In this document: piece after piece, positions 15,603 through 24,245 of the stretch | How the letters are laid out: the number at the start of each line of letters is the position of its first letter | Position numbering within the stretch: the stretch's first letter is position 1 | NCBI GenBank assembly: GCA_963756515.1 | Contig: CAVWNV010000011.1 | Location: 434,001 to 498,000 of the forward strand | Direction of reading: 5' to 3' | Length of the DNA stretch: 64,000 nucleotides | Origin: Bog-756 sp963756515 | GTDB taxonomy: Bacteria; Actinomycetota; Acidimicrobiia; Acidimicrobiales; RAAP-2 | Translations under genes and position numbers: made by a program | The notes under the pieces: model-generated | Seen by the model: only the letters and a program-made list of their open reading frames with translations | What the model was told of the DNA's origin: nothing | The model's database searches: none

Positions 15603-17067
15603 ACGCCCGCCGGCCGGGTGGTACCGACCGGGCCATCCTGACCGAACTGCCCGAGACATTCGGCCTGGTCCTCGACACGACGGTGCGTACCCTGGCCGGG
15701 GGGACAGTGCTCGTCGGTGGTCACCCGGGCCGGCTGGTGGTCCTGAGCCCGACCGGTGCCGAGGCCCTCGGTCGGCTGCTGGGGGAGGGAGGGCGGCCGG
15801 GGCGGTCCGGGCCCTGGCGCGTCGCCTGGTCGATGCCGGGATGGCCCATCCCCGCCCGGCGGGCGGAGTCCGGGTCCCATCGGGCCGGAGCGCCACGGTG
15901 GTGGTGCCGGTGCGGGACCGCAGCGCGTCGCTCGACCGCTGTCTGCGGGCGCTGGGCCCCGAGGCCGATGTGGTGGTGGTGGACGACTGCTCCGACGACC
16001 CGGCCTCCGTGGCCGCGGTGGTGGCCCGGCACGGGGCCCGTCTCATCCGACGCCCTGTCAACGGTGGACCGGGTGCGGCGCGCAACGAAGCACTGGCCGG
16101 GCTGGCCACCGAGTTGGTGGCCTTCGTGGACAGCGACTGCACCGTCAGTCCCGGATGGCTGCCGTCGCTCCTGTGGCTGTTCGACGATCCATCGGTCGGG
16201 GCCGTCGCACCCCGGATACGGCCCGAGTCCGGTCATCCCGAAGACGAGCGATCCATACGTGCCCGATACGTCGCCGACCGCTCACCCCTGGACCAGGGTC
16301 CCGCGCCGAGCGAGGTCGGGCCGGGACGAAGGGTCCGCTACGTCCCGAGCACTGCAGTGGTGGTGCGCGCCGCGGCACTGGTCGGCGGCTTCGACGAGGA
16401 CCTCCGCATCGGCGAGGACGTGGACTGGGTCTGGCGCCTGTCCGATGCCGGTTGGCGCGTCCGCTACGAGCCGTCCGTCACCGTGTTCCACCGCGAGCCG
16501 GACTCGTGGTCGGCCCTGCTGGCCCGTCGATTCCGCTACGGGACCGCGGCCGCCCCCCTTTCCCGGCGCCACCCCGGTCGGCTGGCCCCGCTCGAGCTCC
16601 GCCCGTGGCCCACGGCCGCGGTGGGCGCGATGCTGGCCCGCCAGCCAGCTCTGGCCGCCGTCCTGTTGGCCGCCTCGACCGTCCGCCTGTCCCGCGGACT
16701 CCGGGCGCGTGGCATCCCCGTGTGGTGGTCCCTGCGTTGGACCCTGCAGGGAGTGGGATGGACCACGGTGGGCCTGGGCCGCGCCGCCACCATGGTGGCC
16801 GGGCCACTGATGGCCGTGGCGGCGCTGCGCCCGCGGCGTCGGGCGCGGGTGGTCCTCGTGCTCATGGTGCTCCCTCCGCTGGTCGAGTGGGTCCAGCGGA
16901 GACCGCGGCTGGATCCGGTCCGGTGGTCGGTCGCCTCGGTCGTCGACGACATGGCCTACGGGGCCGGAGTCTGGTCGGGCTGCCTGCGGTGGCGATCGCT
17001 CGGTCCCCTCCTGCCCGCGGTCCGGTCGGTCGGTGTCCGGAGCACCGGGATCCGAACCGGTCGCTGA
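15599..17067 (+). pseudogene. mftF: mycofactocin glycosyltransferase, frameshifted near the N-terminus
   Basis: Starts at GTG 15599, overlapping the SDR stop. The first ~60 codons encode a typical MftF N-terminus (FGLVLDTTVRTLAGGTVLVG, then PGRLVVLSPTGAEALGRLL). In the G-rich stretch 15781-15800 the reading shifts: the rest of the family sequence (RALARRLVDAGMAHP, VVVPVRDRSASLDRCLRALG, VVVVDDCSDDP, VAFVDSDCTVSPGW, and the GEDVDWVWRLSDAGW motif) continues one frame back to the stop at 17067. A single missing G restores about 489 residues. The intact family is a GT2 enzyme that adds beta-1,4-glucose units to mycofactocin, with membrane-associated C-terminal segments, as seen here (residues about 340-440). 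Sequencing error or real loss are both possible. Confidence 0.88.
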
Positions 17068-17176
17068 ACGCGGACGGCCGTGGTCGGGCACGCCCGGACG
17101 GCGCCTGCTGCCCACCGGTGCCCATCGGGAATCCGGAGTACGATCCTGAGCCCACCGACGAGCTGGCAGGAACTCC

Positions 17177-17920
17177 GTGGACGCTGATCGATCCCGACGA
17201 TCCAGAGTGAACCTTCTCGAGCCCGTGTGGCCCGGCGAGGGCCGTGCTGGCGATGGCGGCCCGGTCGGCCGCTCCACCGCGGTCCTCGATCGCCGGCCAC
17301 CGGCCATTGTCGAGGTTCCGGACCTCGATGTCGCACCCGTTCGGGCGCCCTACCGGGATCTGTCCCCGATACGGACGGCCTCCCCCGTGCCCACCCTGCG
17401 ACCCCAACCAACGGCACGGCAGGCACGGCCACAACGGCCAGGGCCAGGGCCGGCTCACCGTGTCCGCCGGGAGCGGACCACGGGGTGGAGACGGTGGAGG
17501 CTCCTCACGGCCTACGGCTGCGGCGTCGTCCTGATGGTGGCGGCGGTGTGGGTGGCGGCCGACACCACGGCACAGCTCCACCGCACCGACGCCGAGCTCG
17601 CCGCGGTCCAGGCTCGGGTCCAGCAGACAGTGGCTCGGATCCAGGTGACCCGGGTGGCGCTCCACAAGGTTTCGGTCCAGTCGGCCACCGCAGCCCGCCT
17701 GCTGGGCACGGAGTCGTCCCAGTTGGCCACCGACCAGTCCCACCTTTCGGCCGCGGAGGCCGACGTCACCACCAACGGGGTCAACATCGCCGACCTCAAC
17801 ACCTGTCTGTCCGGAGTGCAACAGGCGCTCAACGAGATCTCGTTGGGCGACCGACCGGACGCAGTCGCGTCGCTCGACCGCGTGGGCCCCACCTGCAAAG
17901 CGGCGGAGCCGGTGGCATGA
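17177..17920 (+). CDS. membrane-anchored coiled-coil protein with C-terminal two-cysteine module
   Basis: Protein of 247 residues from GTG 17177. Residues 1-105 are a Pro/Arg-rich cytoplasmic segment, 110-128 a single transmembrane helix (TAYGCGVVLMVAAVWVAADT), and the outside part a coiled coil (HRTDAELAAVQARVQQTVAR, then TAARLLGTESSQLATDQSHL) ending in a small module, NIADLNTCLSGVQQALNEIS...LDRVGPTCKAA, with two cysteines. The same layout opens the next gene. I do not recognise a characterised family. It overlaps the GH43-type gene by ATGA, so the two are probably made together; a scaffold or wall-anchor role is only a guess. Confidence 0.6.
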   Translation: MDADRSRRSRVNLLEPVWPGEGRAGDGGPVGRSTAVLDRRPPAIVEVPDLDVAPVRAPYRDLSPIRTASPVPTLRPQPTARQARPQRPGPGPAHRVRRERTTGWRRWRLLTAYGCGVVLMVAAVWVAADTTAQLHRTDAELAAVQARVQQTVARIQVTRVALHKVSVQSATAARLLGTESSQLATDQSHLSAAEADVTTNGVNIADLNTCLSGVQQALNEISLGDRPDAVASLDRVGPTCKAAEPVA

Positions 17921-19236
17921 CGAGGAAGGCCCGAAGGCGGGTGAAGAGCGTCCACACCTCGGTCCTGGCCGTGATCGGGGTGGTCATCATCGCCACCCTG
18001 GGCTACAGCACCGTCACCTGGTTCTCCCTGCACGGAGCGGAGGGGAATCTCGCGACCACCCGAGCCCAGCTGAGCCGGCGCCAGGCGTCGTTGGCCGCGG
18101 TGACGCACCGCCTGGCCACGACCACCGCCGACCGAGACACACGACAGGCGGCCCAGATCCGCACCCAGGGGGAGATCGACACTGCGGTCCAGAGTCTGGG
18201 CAGCGCCAACCGGGCCGGCAACCTCCAGTCGGCCAACATCGACACCCTCCACACCTGTCTCACCGGAGTGTCGGGTGCCGTCACCGCCATCTCCCGGTCC
18301 GATCTGACCACTGCGGTCGGCTCCATCGACGGCGCATCCTCGTCCTGCCTGTCCTTGGACGGCTCGCCGGCCGGCCTCGTCTACCCCTTCGACTTCCCCG
18401 ATCCGTTCATCCTGACCGTCGGCTCGGAGTACTTCGGGTTCGCCACCAACTCGGCGGCCGGGAACATCCAGATCATCCAGTCCTCAGACCTGACGCATTG
18501 GACCACAGTGGGCGACGCCCTCCCCCACGAGCCGACCTGGGCCACGCCCGGCGCCACGTGGGCCCCGTCCGTGCTCCAGCGGGGGAGCACCTTCGTCCTG
18601 TACTACTCGGCCGTCTACTCCCCCACCGGGGAGCAGTGCATCTCCGAAGCGGTAGCCAACCGCCCTCAGGGTCCCTATGTGGACAGCTCCTCGCAGCCGC
18701 TCATCTGTCAGACCTCGCTCGGAGGGTCGATGGATCCGTCCCCGTTCGTCGACGCAGACGGAACCCCCTATCTGGTCTGGAAGTCGCAGGGGGCCGGCAG
18801 CCAACCGTCGACCCTGTGGTCGCAGAAGCTCTCACCGGACGGGACCACGCTCGTCTCCGGCCCGTCCACTGTCATGCTGACGGCGAGCTCGGGATGGCAG
18901 GGAGGGGTGGTCGAGGGACCGGACCTGGTGATGACCGGCGGCCAGTACCTGCTCTTCTACTCCGCCAACAACTGGCGGAGTACCCGGTACGCCATCGGTG
19001 TGGCCCGCTGCGCCGGGCCGCTCGGTCCGTGCACTGGGGTCTCGAACCAGCCCCTGCTGGCCTCCCAACCCACCTTCAGCGGTCCCGGAGGGCCCTCGGT
19101 CTTCGCCGATGGGCGCGGCCAACTCCAGCTGGCATTCCATGCCTGGCTTCCGGGCAAGGTCGGTTACCCCAACAGCCGGCTCCTGTTCATCAGACCGCTC
19201 GACGTGACCGGCGGGCTGCCTTCGATCGGGTCCTGA
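17917..19236 (+). CDS. membrane-anchored glycoside hydrolase family 43-like protein with coiled-coil stalk
   Basis: Protein of 439 residues. Residues 15-36 form a transmembrane helix (SVLAVIGVVIIATLGYSTVT), 40-100 a coiled coil, and 105-145 the two-cysteine module (TLHTCLTGVSGAVTAISRSD...SSCLSL) shared with the preceding protein. Residues 150-439 are a five-bladed-propeller hydrolase domain of GH43 type: the catalytic base region YPFDFPDPFILTVGSEYFGF, SMDPSPFVDADGTPYLVW with the pKa-modulating Asp, and VVEGPDLVMTGGQYLLFYSA with the acid Glu. GH43 enzymes cleave arabinans or xylans; an action on surface arabinose- or furanose-containing polysaccharide is plausible. The fusion of a membrane stalk to GH43 is unusual. 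Confidence 0.7.
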   Translation: MTRKARRRVKSVHTSVLAVIGVVIIATLGYSTVTWFSLHGAEGNLATTRAQLSRRQASLAAVTHRLATTTADRDTRQAAQIRTQGEIDTAVQSLGSANRAGNLQSANIDTLHTCLTGVSGAVTAISRSDLTTAVGSIDGASSSCLSLDGSPAGLVYPFDFPDPFILTVGSEYFGFATNSAAGNIQIIQSSDLTHWTTVGDALPHEPTWATPGATWAPSVLQRGSTFVLYYSAVYSPTGEQCISEAVANRPQGPYVDSSSQPLICQTSLGGSMDPSPFVDADGTPYLVWKSQGAGSQPSTLWSQKLSPDGTTLVSGPSTVMLTASSGWQGGVVEGPDLVMTGGQYLLFYSANNWRSTRYAIGVARCAGPLGPCTGVSNQPLLASQPTFSGPGGPSVFADGRGQLQLAFHAWLPGKVGYPNSRLLFIRPLDVTGGLPSIGS

Positions 19237-19511
19237 AGCTGGGGCCTGTCGCCGCTGGCCGGACCCTTACTCTTCTTGTCCCACGCCAGTTTCCGTGTTG
19301 TCCCGAGCGAGTTTCTCCCGTGCGAAAGTCACAGGCGGTGAGGATCTGGTCACCTCCGGTACACAATTTTCCGACGAGACGGGGGATCCGCCCCATGGAC
19401 AGGGTCCTGACATTGACAAGCGAAGGTCGGTGGCAGAAGCTGCCGGGGATACGTGGCGCTGATCCGGCGTGGATTGTTCGACAGTTTGCCACCCAGGCGA
19501 GGAGAGAAAGC
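19237..19511 (+). other. 275-bp intergenic leader of the beta-helix gene
   Basis: No coding frame is convincing here. TTGACA occurs at 19413-19418, but no -10 element follows at a suitable distance. The composition is less GC-rich between 19261 and 19380. The ribosome site GGAGAG precedes ATG 19512. Otherwise I see nothing assignable. Confidence 0.3.
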
Positions 19512-20762
19512 ATGAAGTTTCATCGAGCAATGGCTGCCGCTCTGATCGGCATCGGATTCGGCGTGGTATTGATTCCCGCCGCGGATGCCGGAGCCAGTCC
19601 GACAATCCTCACCGTGGGGAGTGCGCGCGGGTGCACGGGCACGTACGCCACCATCTCCGACGCGGTGGCGGCCGCGTCCGCAGGCGACACCATCCAGGTC
19701 TGCGCCGGAACCTACGACGAGACGGTCAACGTCAACGTTCCCGACCTGACCTTCGACGGCGCCAAGGCGGGACACCATGCCACGGCCGGACGTGCCGCCG
19801 CCCTCGCCAAGGAATCCGTCGTCAGCGATGTCAACGGCGACTTCATTCTGGGCTCGGCCGCCGACAACACCACCATCGACGGGTTCGCCCTCGAGGGAGC
19901 CGGATCGCCCACGGTCAACCATGACGGGATCGAGGCGTTCGCCGGCAGCAGTGGCCTGAACGTCACCGACAATGTCATCGACGGCGACGGCAACGGGATC
20001 AATCTTCAGAATCCCGATGCTTCCGACCCGGCCATCATCACCCGGAATTACATCGTCAACAACAACTCGGAAGGGAATCCGGGATCCAACGGGCAGACCG
20101 GCACGGGTGTGTTCATCTCCAACGGTCCCGCCGACAACACGACGATCTCCTACAACACCTTCGGGTTGGACAGTCAGACGGCGATCAACTTCGCCGGCGA
20201 CACGGGTAATCCCTCCGTCGGTCTCACCGTGACCAAAAACACCAGCATCAACGACGCGACCTTCCTGGTGGCGATCAACAGCGTCAACGCCGACATCGAG
20301 GGGAACAAGATCACCGTGAACGGATCAGTCCCCGGGGGTAACGGCACCGGCATCCTCGACTTCGGTGGCAACTCGGATCTGCGCATCATCAAGAACAACA
20401 TGACGTCGAACTCGACCACGACGAAAGCGATCTCCCTCACCACCTACGCTGGATCGGCCAGTGCCGGAACCACGGTGTCCGGCAATACGGTCAGCGGATG
20501 GAACTACGGGGTCTACGTGGGATCCACCTACGATTCCGCCCTCATCTCTTCCAACCACATCACGAAGAATGGGACCTACGGCATCTACGTCAGCTCGGGC
20601 ACCGACGGGAACGTGCTCAGCAGGAACAGGGTGACTGCAGACAACGGAGGATCCGTCGACTGCACCGATCTCAGCACGGGCTACCTCACGGACGGCACGG
20701 CCAACACCTGGCTGAAGAACGTGGGAGCGGACGGCAACTCGGCACCCTCCGGCATCTGCTGA
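19512..20762 (+). CDS. secreted right-handed beta-helix (NosD/pectate-lyase-like) protein
   Basis: Protein of 416 residues from ATG 19512, preceded by GGAGAGAAAGC. A signal peptide covers residues 1-28 (AAALIGIGFGVVLIPAADAG, likely cleavage after ADA or GAS). The mature part begins with the parallel beta-helix cap seen in many surface proteins (CTGTYATISDAVAAASAGDT, then IQVCAGTYDETVNVNVPDLT) and continues with Asn-rich coil repeats such as NVTDNVIDGDGNGINLQN and NNTISYNTF-like turns. This is a polysaccharide-binding or -cleaving architecture, but lyase active-site residues cannot be picked out. Codon use is visibly richer in AAC/AAT than its neighbours, as expected for the asparagine ladders. 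Monocistronic. Confidence 0.75.
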   Translation: MKFHRAMAAALIGIGFGVVLIPAADAGASPTILTVGSARGCTGTYATISDAVAAASAGDTIQVCAGTYDETVNVNVPDLTFDGAKAGHHATAGRAAALAKESVVSDVNGDFILGSAADNTTIDGFALEGAGSPTVNHDGIEAFAGSSGLNVTDNVIDGDGNGINLQNPDASDPAIITRNYIVNNNSEGNPGSNGQTGTGVFISNGPADNTTISYNTFGLDSQTAINFAGDTGNPSVGLTVTKNTSINDATFLVAINSVNADIEGNKITVNGSVPGGNGTGILDFGGNSDLRIIKNNMTSNSTTTKAISLTTYAGSASAGTTVSGNTVSGWNYGVYVGSTYDSALISSNHITKNGTYGIYVSSGTDGNVLSRNRVTADNGGSVDCTDLSTGYLTDGTANTWLKNVGADGNSAPSGIC

Positions 20763-21482
20763 TCCGGTCCCAGGCGCCGGGCCAGTCCGGCGCAACCCTG
20801 ATCCAGTCGGCGGGCGATCCGGGGTCGGGAGGGCCGGCGGTCGGGAGGTCCGGCGGTCGGTTCGGTCCGGCGGTCAACCCGACCGGAATCTGACGTGCGG
20901 ATGCCGGTCGTGCCGGTCGCCAGTCGCACTCGCTTCAATCGCCACTTCGCTGACCTGCTCATTTCATATGATGTCACGGAAAGTGGTCGTTTAAACACAA
21001 ATAACCGGTCCTGGTTGCTGCTCATCAAATATACAGATAGGCCCCATCTGTTCTAAAGAATACAGGCGTCATATATCCAGTTCACGGTCGAATTCCTCGG
21101 TGCTGAACGTAACGATCGGCGGGATCGGCTATGGTCATCAAATCACCTAGCACCGACGTGGGTGTCATCTGTTCGATGAAGGGCAGCTGGCGACCGATCG
21201 ATTTTACAACGAGCGATCTCCCTAGCTCAGGTGTCCGGGTGTGCATTCCGTGGCCATGCCGCCATCGAGCCCGCCGAGCCACGATCCCCTCCCGACCTGA
21301 AACGAGTGGTGAACCCAAGACGCAACTTTGGGCATAACTAACACCGGCCGCACACCCTACGGCGTGAAGCCAGGACGAACGACGCCTTCCCGCTCGCCGT
21401 CCGGGGACCGAATGCAATGGCCGGAGCCCGCCAACACCGAGCAGAGGAAGGCGCGTTCGCGCGCCCTACGAAGGGAGGTGCC
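20763..21482 (+). other. 720-bp intergenic region with an AT-richer core upstream of the Rpf-like gene
   Basis: 20833-20878 holds three imperfect copies of a CCGGCGGTC-type repeat. From about 20935 to 21240 the sequence is clearly less GC-rich than the rest of the window (for example 20990-21070), has stop codons in all frames, and shows no protein I can support. It probably holds the promoter for the Rpf-like gene, or is remnant DNA. 21290-21470 is structured and treated separately. Confidence 0.45.
21290..21472 (+). promoter_or_regulatory. structured leader, possible riboswitch of the Rpf-like gene
   Basis: The untranslated stretch before ATG 21483 can fold: TGAACCCAAG...CTTTGGGCAT is a local hairpin (about 21311-21335), and GAGCCCGCCAACACC followed by GAGGAAGG (21424-21452) resembles the 3' end of the c-di-AMP (ydaO/yuaA) riboswitch. 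That riboswitch is known to precede rpf genes in actinobacteria. Several conserved blocks could not be matched by eye, so this is only a candidate; a protein-free regulatory leader of another class is possible. Confidence 0.27.
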
Positions 21483-22097
21483 ATGCGGACCCGCATTGCA
21501 CTCGTGGCGGCCATCCTGGTCGCCTTCATCATCATCAGTATCCCGGCACAGACTGCCAACCTGCAGTCAGCCCGGGCAGCAACACCACCGACTATCAGTG
21601 CCGCGCCGGTACACGGATTCTTCGTGCCATCGTCGGTTCTGGCCGCCTACGGCGCCAAGCCGGCGGCCACCGCGACGCTCGACTCACCGGTCGAACCGGG
21701 CACGGTGGGGAAACTTGTTCCCAACCTCAACGCCGGCTTGCCCACGGTGGCGTTGATCAACCTGACGCTGACGCCGACGCCGGCCCCAGCACCGGTTCCT
21801 ACTCCGGCTCCGGCCGCGCCGGCCCCGGCTCCGGCTCCGGTCGGTCCGGTCGACACGGTGACGGCGACCCAGCGGGCCGCGTGGGAACGCGTGGCCATGT
21901 GCGAAGAGGGCGGTGACTGGTCCTCGGACGGAGGACGCTTCAGCGGCGGCCTCGGCATCACCCGCAGCAACTGGAGTATCTACGGAGGCGACGAGTACGC
22001 GCCCGAAGGAGCCATGGCCACCGAGGACGAGCAGATCATGGTGGCGGAGCGCATCCAACCCAGCCCACCGGATCAGTACGGCTGTCGCGGCTGGTAG
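21483..22097 (+). CDS. secreted Rpf-like transglycosylase-domain protein
   Basis: Protein of 204 residues from ATG 21483 with the ribosome site GAAGGGAGG. Residues 1-33 are a signal peptide (RIALVAAILVAFIIISIPAQ, cleavage near ARA-AT). A Pro/Ala/Thr-rich linker (about 95-120) leads to a resuscitation-promoting-factor-type domain: AAWERVAMCEEGGDW with the catalytic glutamate, GGLGITRSNWSIYGG, and EDEQIMVAERIQ. Rpf enzymes cleave peptidoglycan glycan strands and promote exit from dormancy. The spacing is typical, but the usual Asn after CE(S/E)GG is Asp here and the C-terminus is short. A strong hairpin terminator follows directly. Confidence 0.85.
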   Translation: MRTRIALVAAILVAFIIISIPAQTANLQSARAATPPTISAAPVHGFFVPSSVLAAYGAKPAATATLDSPVEPGTVGKLVPNLNAGLPTVALINLTLTPTPAPAPVPTPAPAAPAPAPAPVGPVDTVTATQRAAWERVAMCEEGGDWSSDGGRFSGGLGITRSNWSIYGGDEYAPEGAMATEDEQIMVAERIQPSPPDQYGCRGW

Positions 22098-22101
22098 CCG
22101 C

Positions 22102-22137
22102 CGACCCCACCCATCCGTACGCGGATGGGTGGGGTCG
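22102..22137 (+). terminator. strong intrinsic-type hairpin after the Rpf-like gene
   Basis: A perfect 16-bp stem (22102-22117 with 22122-22137) closes the tetraloop TACG, 5 bp after the stop codon of the Rpf-like gene. No T-tract follows (GAAACCGCC). The length and perfection of the stem make a terminator or 3'-end stabiliser very likely. Confidence 0.8.
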
Positions 22138-22259
22138 AAACCGCCCCCTTCATCATCCTGACTCGCTCAGGCTACGAACAGCATGCGTGAACATACGCGG
22201 CATCGTCCGTCCGGCCCGGCACCGACCCCAGATCGATCGGCGGCGGTTGGCGTCAGCTG

Positions 22260-22697
22260 GTGGCCCCGCCCACGTTGGTCTCCGGTGCGCTGTGCCTGGG
22301 TGGCGGTGTTCTGATGGTGGTGTCGGCGGCAATCCATCTCCACCTGTGGGAAAGCGGATACCGTCACATCCCCACCATCGGTCCGCTCTTTCTCCTACAG
22401 GGGGTGGCAGGCGTTCTCCTGGCCATTGCGGTGGCGGTTGTCCGGCGCCCCGTGGCCGCGCTGGCCGGAGCGGCATTCGTGGCGTCGACGATCGGTGGAC
22501 TGGTGCTGTCGGTCGAGATCGGGTTGTTCGGCTTCAAGGACAGCCTGGGCGCCCCGTGGGCGGCGGCGTCACTGACCGTCGAGGCTGCGGCCTTCCTGAT
22601 ACTGGTGGCAGCAGCACTGGTCGGGATCCACGCCACCGGTCGTGAAGAGCGTGCCGCACGCGGACAGATGGGTGAGCTGGATTCAAGGGTGAGGTGA
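22260..22697 (+). CDS. small four-helix membrane protein of unknown function
   Basis: Protein of about 145 residues starting at GTG 22260, where the ribosome site is weak. Four hydrophobic stretches are evident: LVSGALCLGGGVLMVVSAAI, IGPLFLLQGVAGVLLAIAVA, AALAGAAFVASTIGGLVLSV and ASLTVEAAAFLILVAAALVG, followed by a charged tail. A histidine pair (IHLHLW) closes the first helix. I do not recognise the family beyond general similarity to small actinobacterial integral membrane proteins. It stands alone between a terminator and the cold-shock gene on the other strand. Confidence 0.55.
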   Translation: MAPPTLVSGALCLGGGVLMVVSAAIHLHLWESGYRHIPTIGPLFLLQGVAGVLLAIAVAVVRRPVAALAGAAFVASTIGGLVLSVEIGLFGFKDSLGAPWAAASLTVEAAAFLILVAAALVGIHATGREERAARGQMGELDSRVR

Positions 22698-22917
22698 AAG
22701 CGCGAAGACCTCAGACCGTGGCACGGCGGAGGCCGGCCGGGACAGCGAGGCGAGACGCAGGGAGCCGAGGCGGACCGGAGTGCCAACTACGAATTGATCT
22801 GTCGGGCCACCCTGAACGGTGCCCGGTCGAAGAGATCTCCGGCTGAGAGCAGCTCCGGTTTGAGACGACTTCGCCGCAGGAGCCAGGCTCCCGCGGCGGT
22901 CATTCGCCCTGCGGGAT

Positions 22918-22970
22918 GTCGACCCGACGACCGCAACCACGTGGGTGGCGGCGTCGGGTCGACTCCCGAC
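22918..22970 (-). terminator. overlapping hairpins after the cold-shock gene
   Basis: GTCGACCCGACG (22918-22929) pairs perfectly with CGTCGGGTCGAC (22952-22963), and the shorter GTCGGG/CCCGAC pair (22953-22958 with 22965-22970) competes with it. Both lie within 65 bp downstream of the csp stop codon on the minus strand. A terminator or stabilising 3' structure is likely. Confidence 0.45.
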
Positions 22971-22982
22971 AGAGGTGCCTAC

Positions 22983-23186
22983 TCAGATCTTGCGGACCTG
23001 GCTTGCCTGCAGGCCCTTTTGGCCCTGCTTGGTCTCGAACTCCACACGCTGGCCCTCCGCGAGGTCGCGGAAGCCCTCCATCTGGATCTCCGACTGGTGA
23101 ACGAAGAGGTCATCCCCGCCGCCGTCAGGCGTGATAAATCCAAAGCCCTTTTCGGCGTTGAACCACTTGACTGCACCTACACCCAT
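22983..23186 (-). CDS. cold-shock-domain RNA chaperone
   Basis: Protein of 67 residues from ATG 23186, with AAGGAG eight bases upstream; a longer frame adds non-homologous residues. The CspA fold is complete: GAVKWFNAEKGFGFITPDGG carries RNP1 (KGFGFI), DDLFVHQSEI carries RNP2 (LFVH), then GQRVEFETKQGQKGLQASQV. Such proteins bind single-stranded RNA and DNA and melt secondary structure, in the cold or constitutively. The ~30-base leader seen is not the long cold-box leader of enteric cspA genes. Monocistronic. Confidence 0.95.
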   Translation of the reverse strand: MGVGAVKWFNAEKGFGFITPDGGGDDLFVHQSEIQMEGFRDLAEGQRVEFETKQGQKGLQASQVRKI

Positions 23187-23350
23187 AACTGTCACTCCTT
23201 GAAAATCACGCACTAAAACGCGGGGATCCATTGTGAAGCCCTACATGTGCCGGCCCGCGTGATTGGGTCGACGACCCCTTCACACTAGGCGGAACCGCGA
23301 GCATGGCGCTGCAACCGTCAAAATATCGACCTTCCGCCGGCCGGGACGCC

Positions 23351-24126
23351 CTAACCGCAGACCTCGATATGGCGGTCCTGGCCCGATCCGTCGGGCACCA
23401 CGACCCCGGCCTGGACGCGACTGCCACGGGGCCTGACAGCCCGTGCCCTGCTCGGCTCGAACAGCTCGGCCAACACCATGACGGAGAAGGCCACGAAGAA
23501 CACCGGCTCGACCAATGTGCCGAGCCGGTCAGTGAGATACACCAGGCCGAGCAGGGGGTACCCGACGAGGAGCACCGCCACCACGCCGGAGTAGATCCGG
23601 GACGGGCGGGTCCCTTCGTGTCGGGTCCGGCGCCAGGCGATGATCGCGGCCGTGGTCAACGTGGCGAACTCGGCGATACCCGACACCACGTGCACGTAGT
23701 GGTGCAGCGGCAGCTGCAGATGCCATTCCAACTGCCGACAGGTGGCACTCAGTCCTTCCGCACAGGCATACGGGTACCGACCCCCATCGCGCCCGCCACG
23801 GCGAAGGCCACCAACCACTTCCACTCTCGGCGGATTCCTTGGGCTGCCATCGAGCCCCGTAGCAACAGCGCCGCGACCAACAGCACCCCCGCGATCATGT
23901 CGGCGTCGGACATGAGCGCAGCGTGCGGTCGCCCGGTGGCCTCGAGATCGGAGAAGAACCCGTTGACCGATGGCATCAGGCCGGGAACGAACGGGACGAC
24001 CACCCACCAGTTGTAGGCCACCACACCGGCCACGCCCAGGGCCTTGGCTGCGGTCAGCCTCGCCGATCCGTCGCTCACCGAGGACTGCCGAAACCCGGAA
24101 GGAAGCGCCACCAACTGCACGACCAT
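23351..24126 (-). pseudogene. multi-pass membrane protein (DUF998-like), frameshifted
   Basis: The first half, from ATG 24126 (or GTG 24078), reads LTAAKALGVAGVVAYNWWVV, VPFVPGLMPSVNGFFSDLEA, MIAGVLLVAALLLRG and LVAFAVAGAMGVG, then runs into a stop. The natural continuation, YPYACAEGLSATCRQLEWHL, HHYVHVVSGIAEFATLTTAA, YSGVVAVLLVGYPLLGLVYL and PVFFVAFSVMVLAELFEPSR, is in the next frame and ends at 23351. One missing base at about 23776 joins them into about 258 residues with six or seven transmembrane helices, resembling actinobacterial DUF998-type membrane proteins (family name not certain). No function is known. The two halves are clearly parts of one gene. Confidence 0.7.
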
Positions 24127-24245
24127 GGCAACAGTGCAGTCCGGGCAAACATTCCCAGGCGGTGCCCAGGCGCTCTACCAGGTCCTACGGCTCCTCGACA
24201 CCCACCGGCACAACGGAATGAACGGCGCTGCTACGTTCCCCGGCC

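Noticed and set aside
15775..15805. Programmed -1 frameshifting in mftF
   Set aside because: No canonical slippery heptamer with a downstream pseudoknot could be identified, and the mft family is normally encoded in one frame; indel or decay is simpler.
19413..19450. TTGACA at 19413 as promoter of the beta-helix gene
   Set aside because: No acceptable -10 hexamer follows at 15-19 bp.
20935..21240. Small protein genes or mobile-element remnant in the AT-richer gap
   Set aside because: All frames are interrupted or lack a ribosome site, and there are no terminal inverted repeats or transposase motifs.
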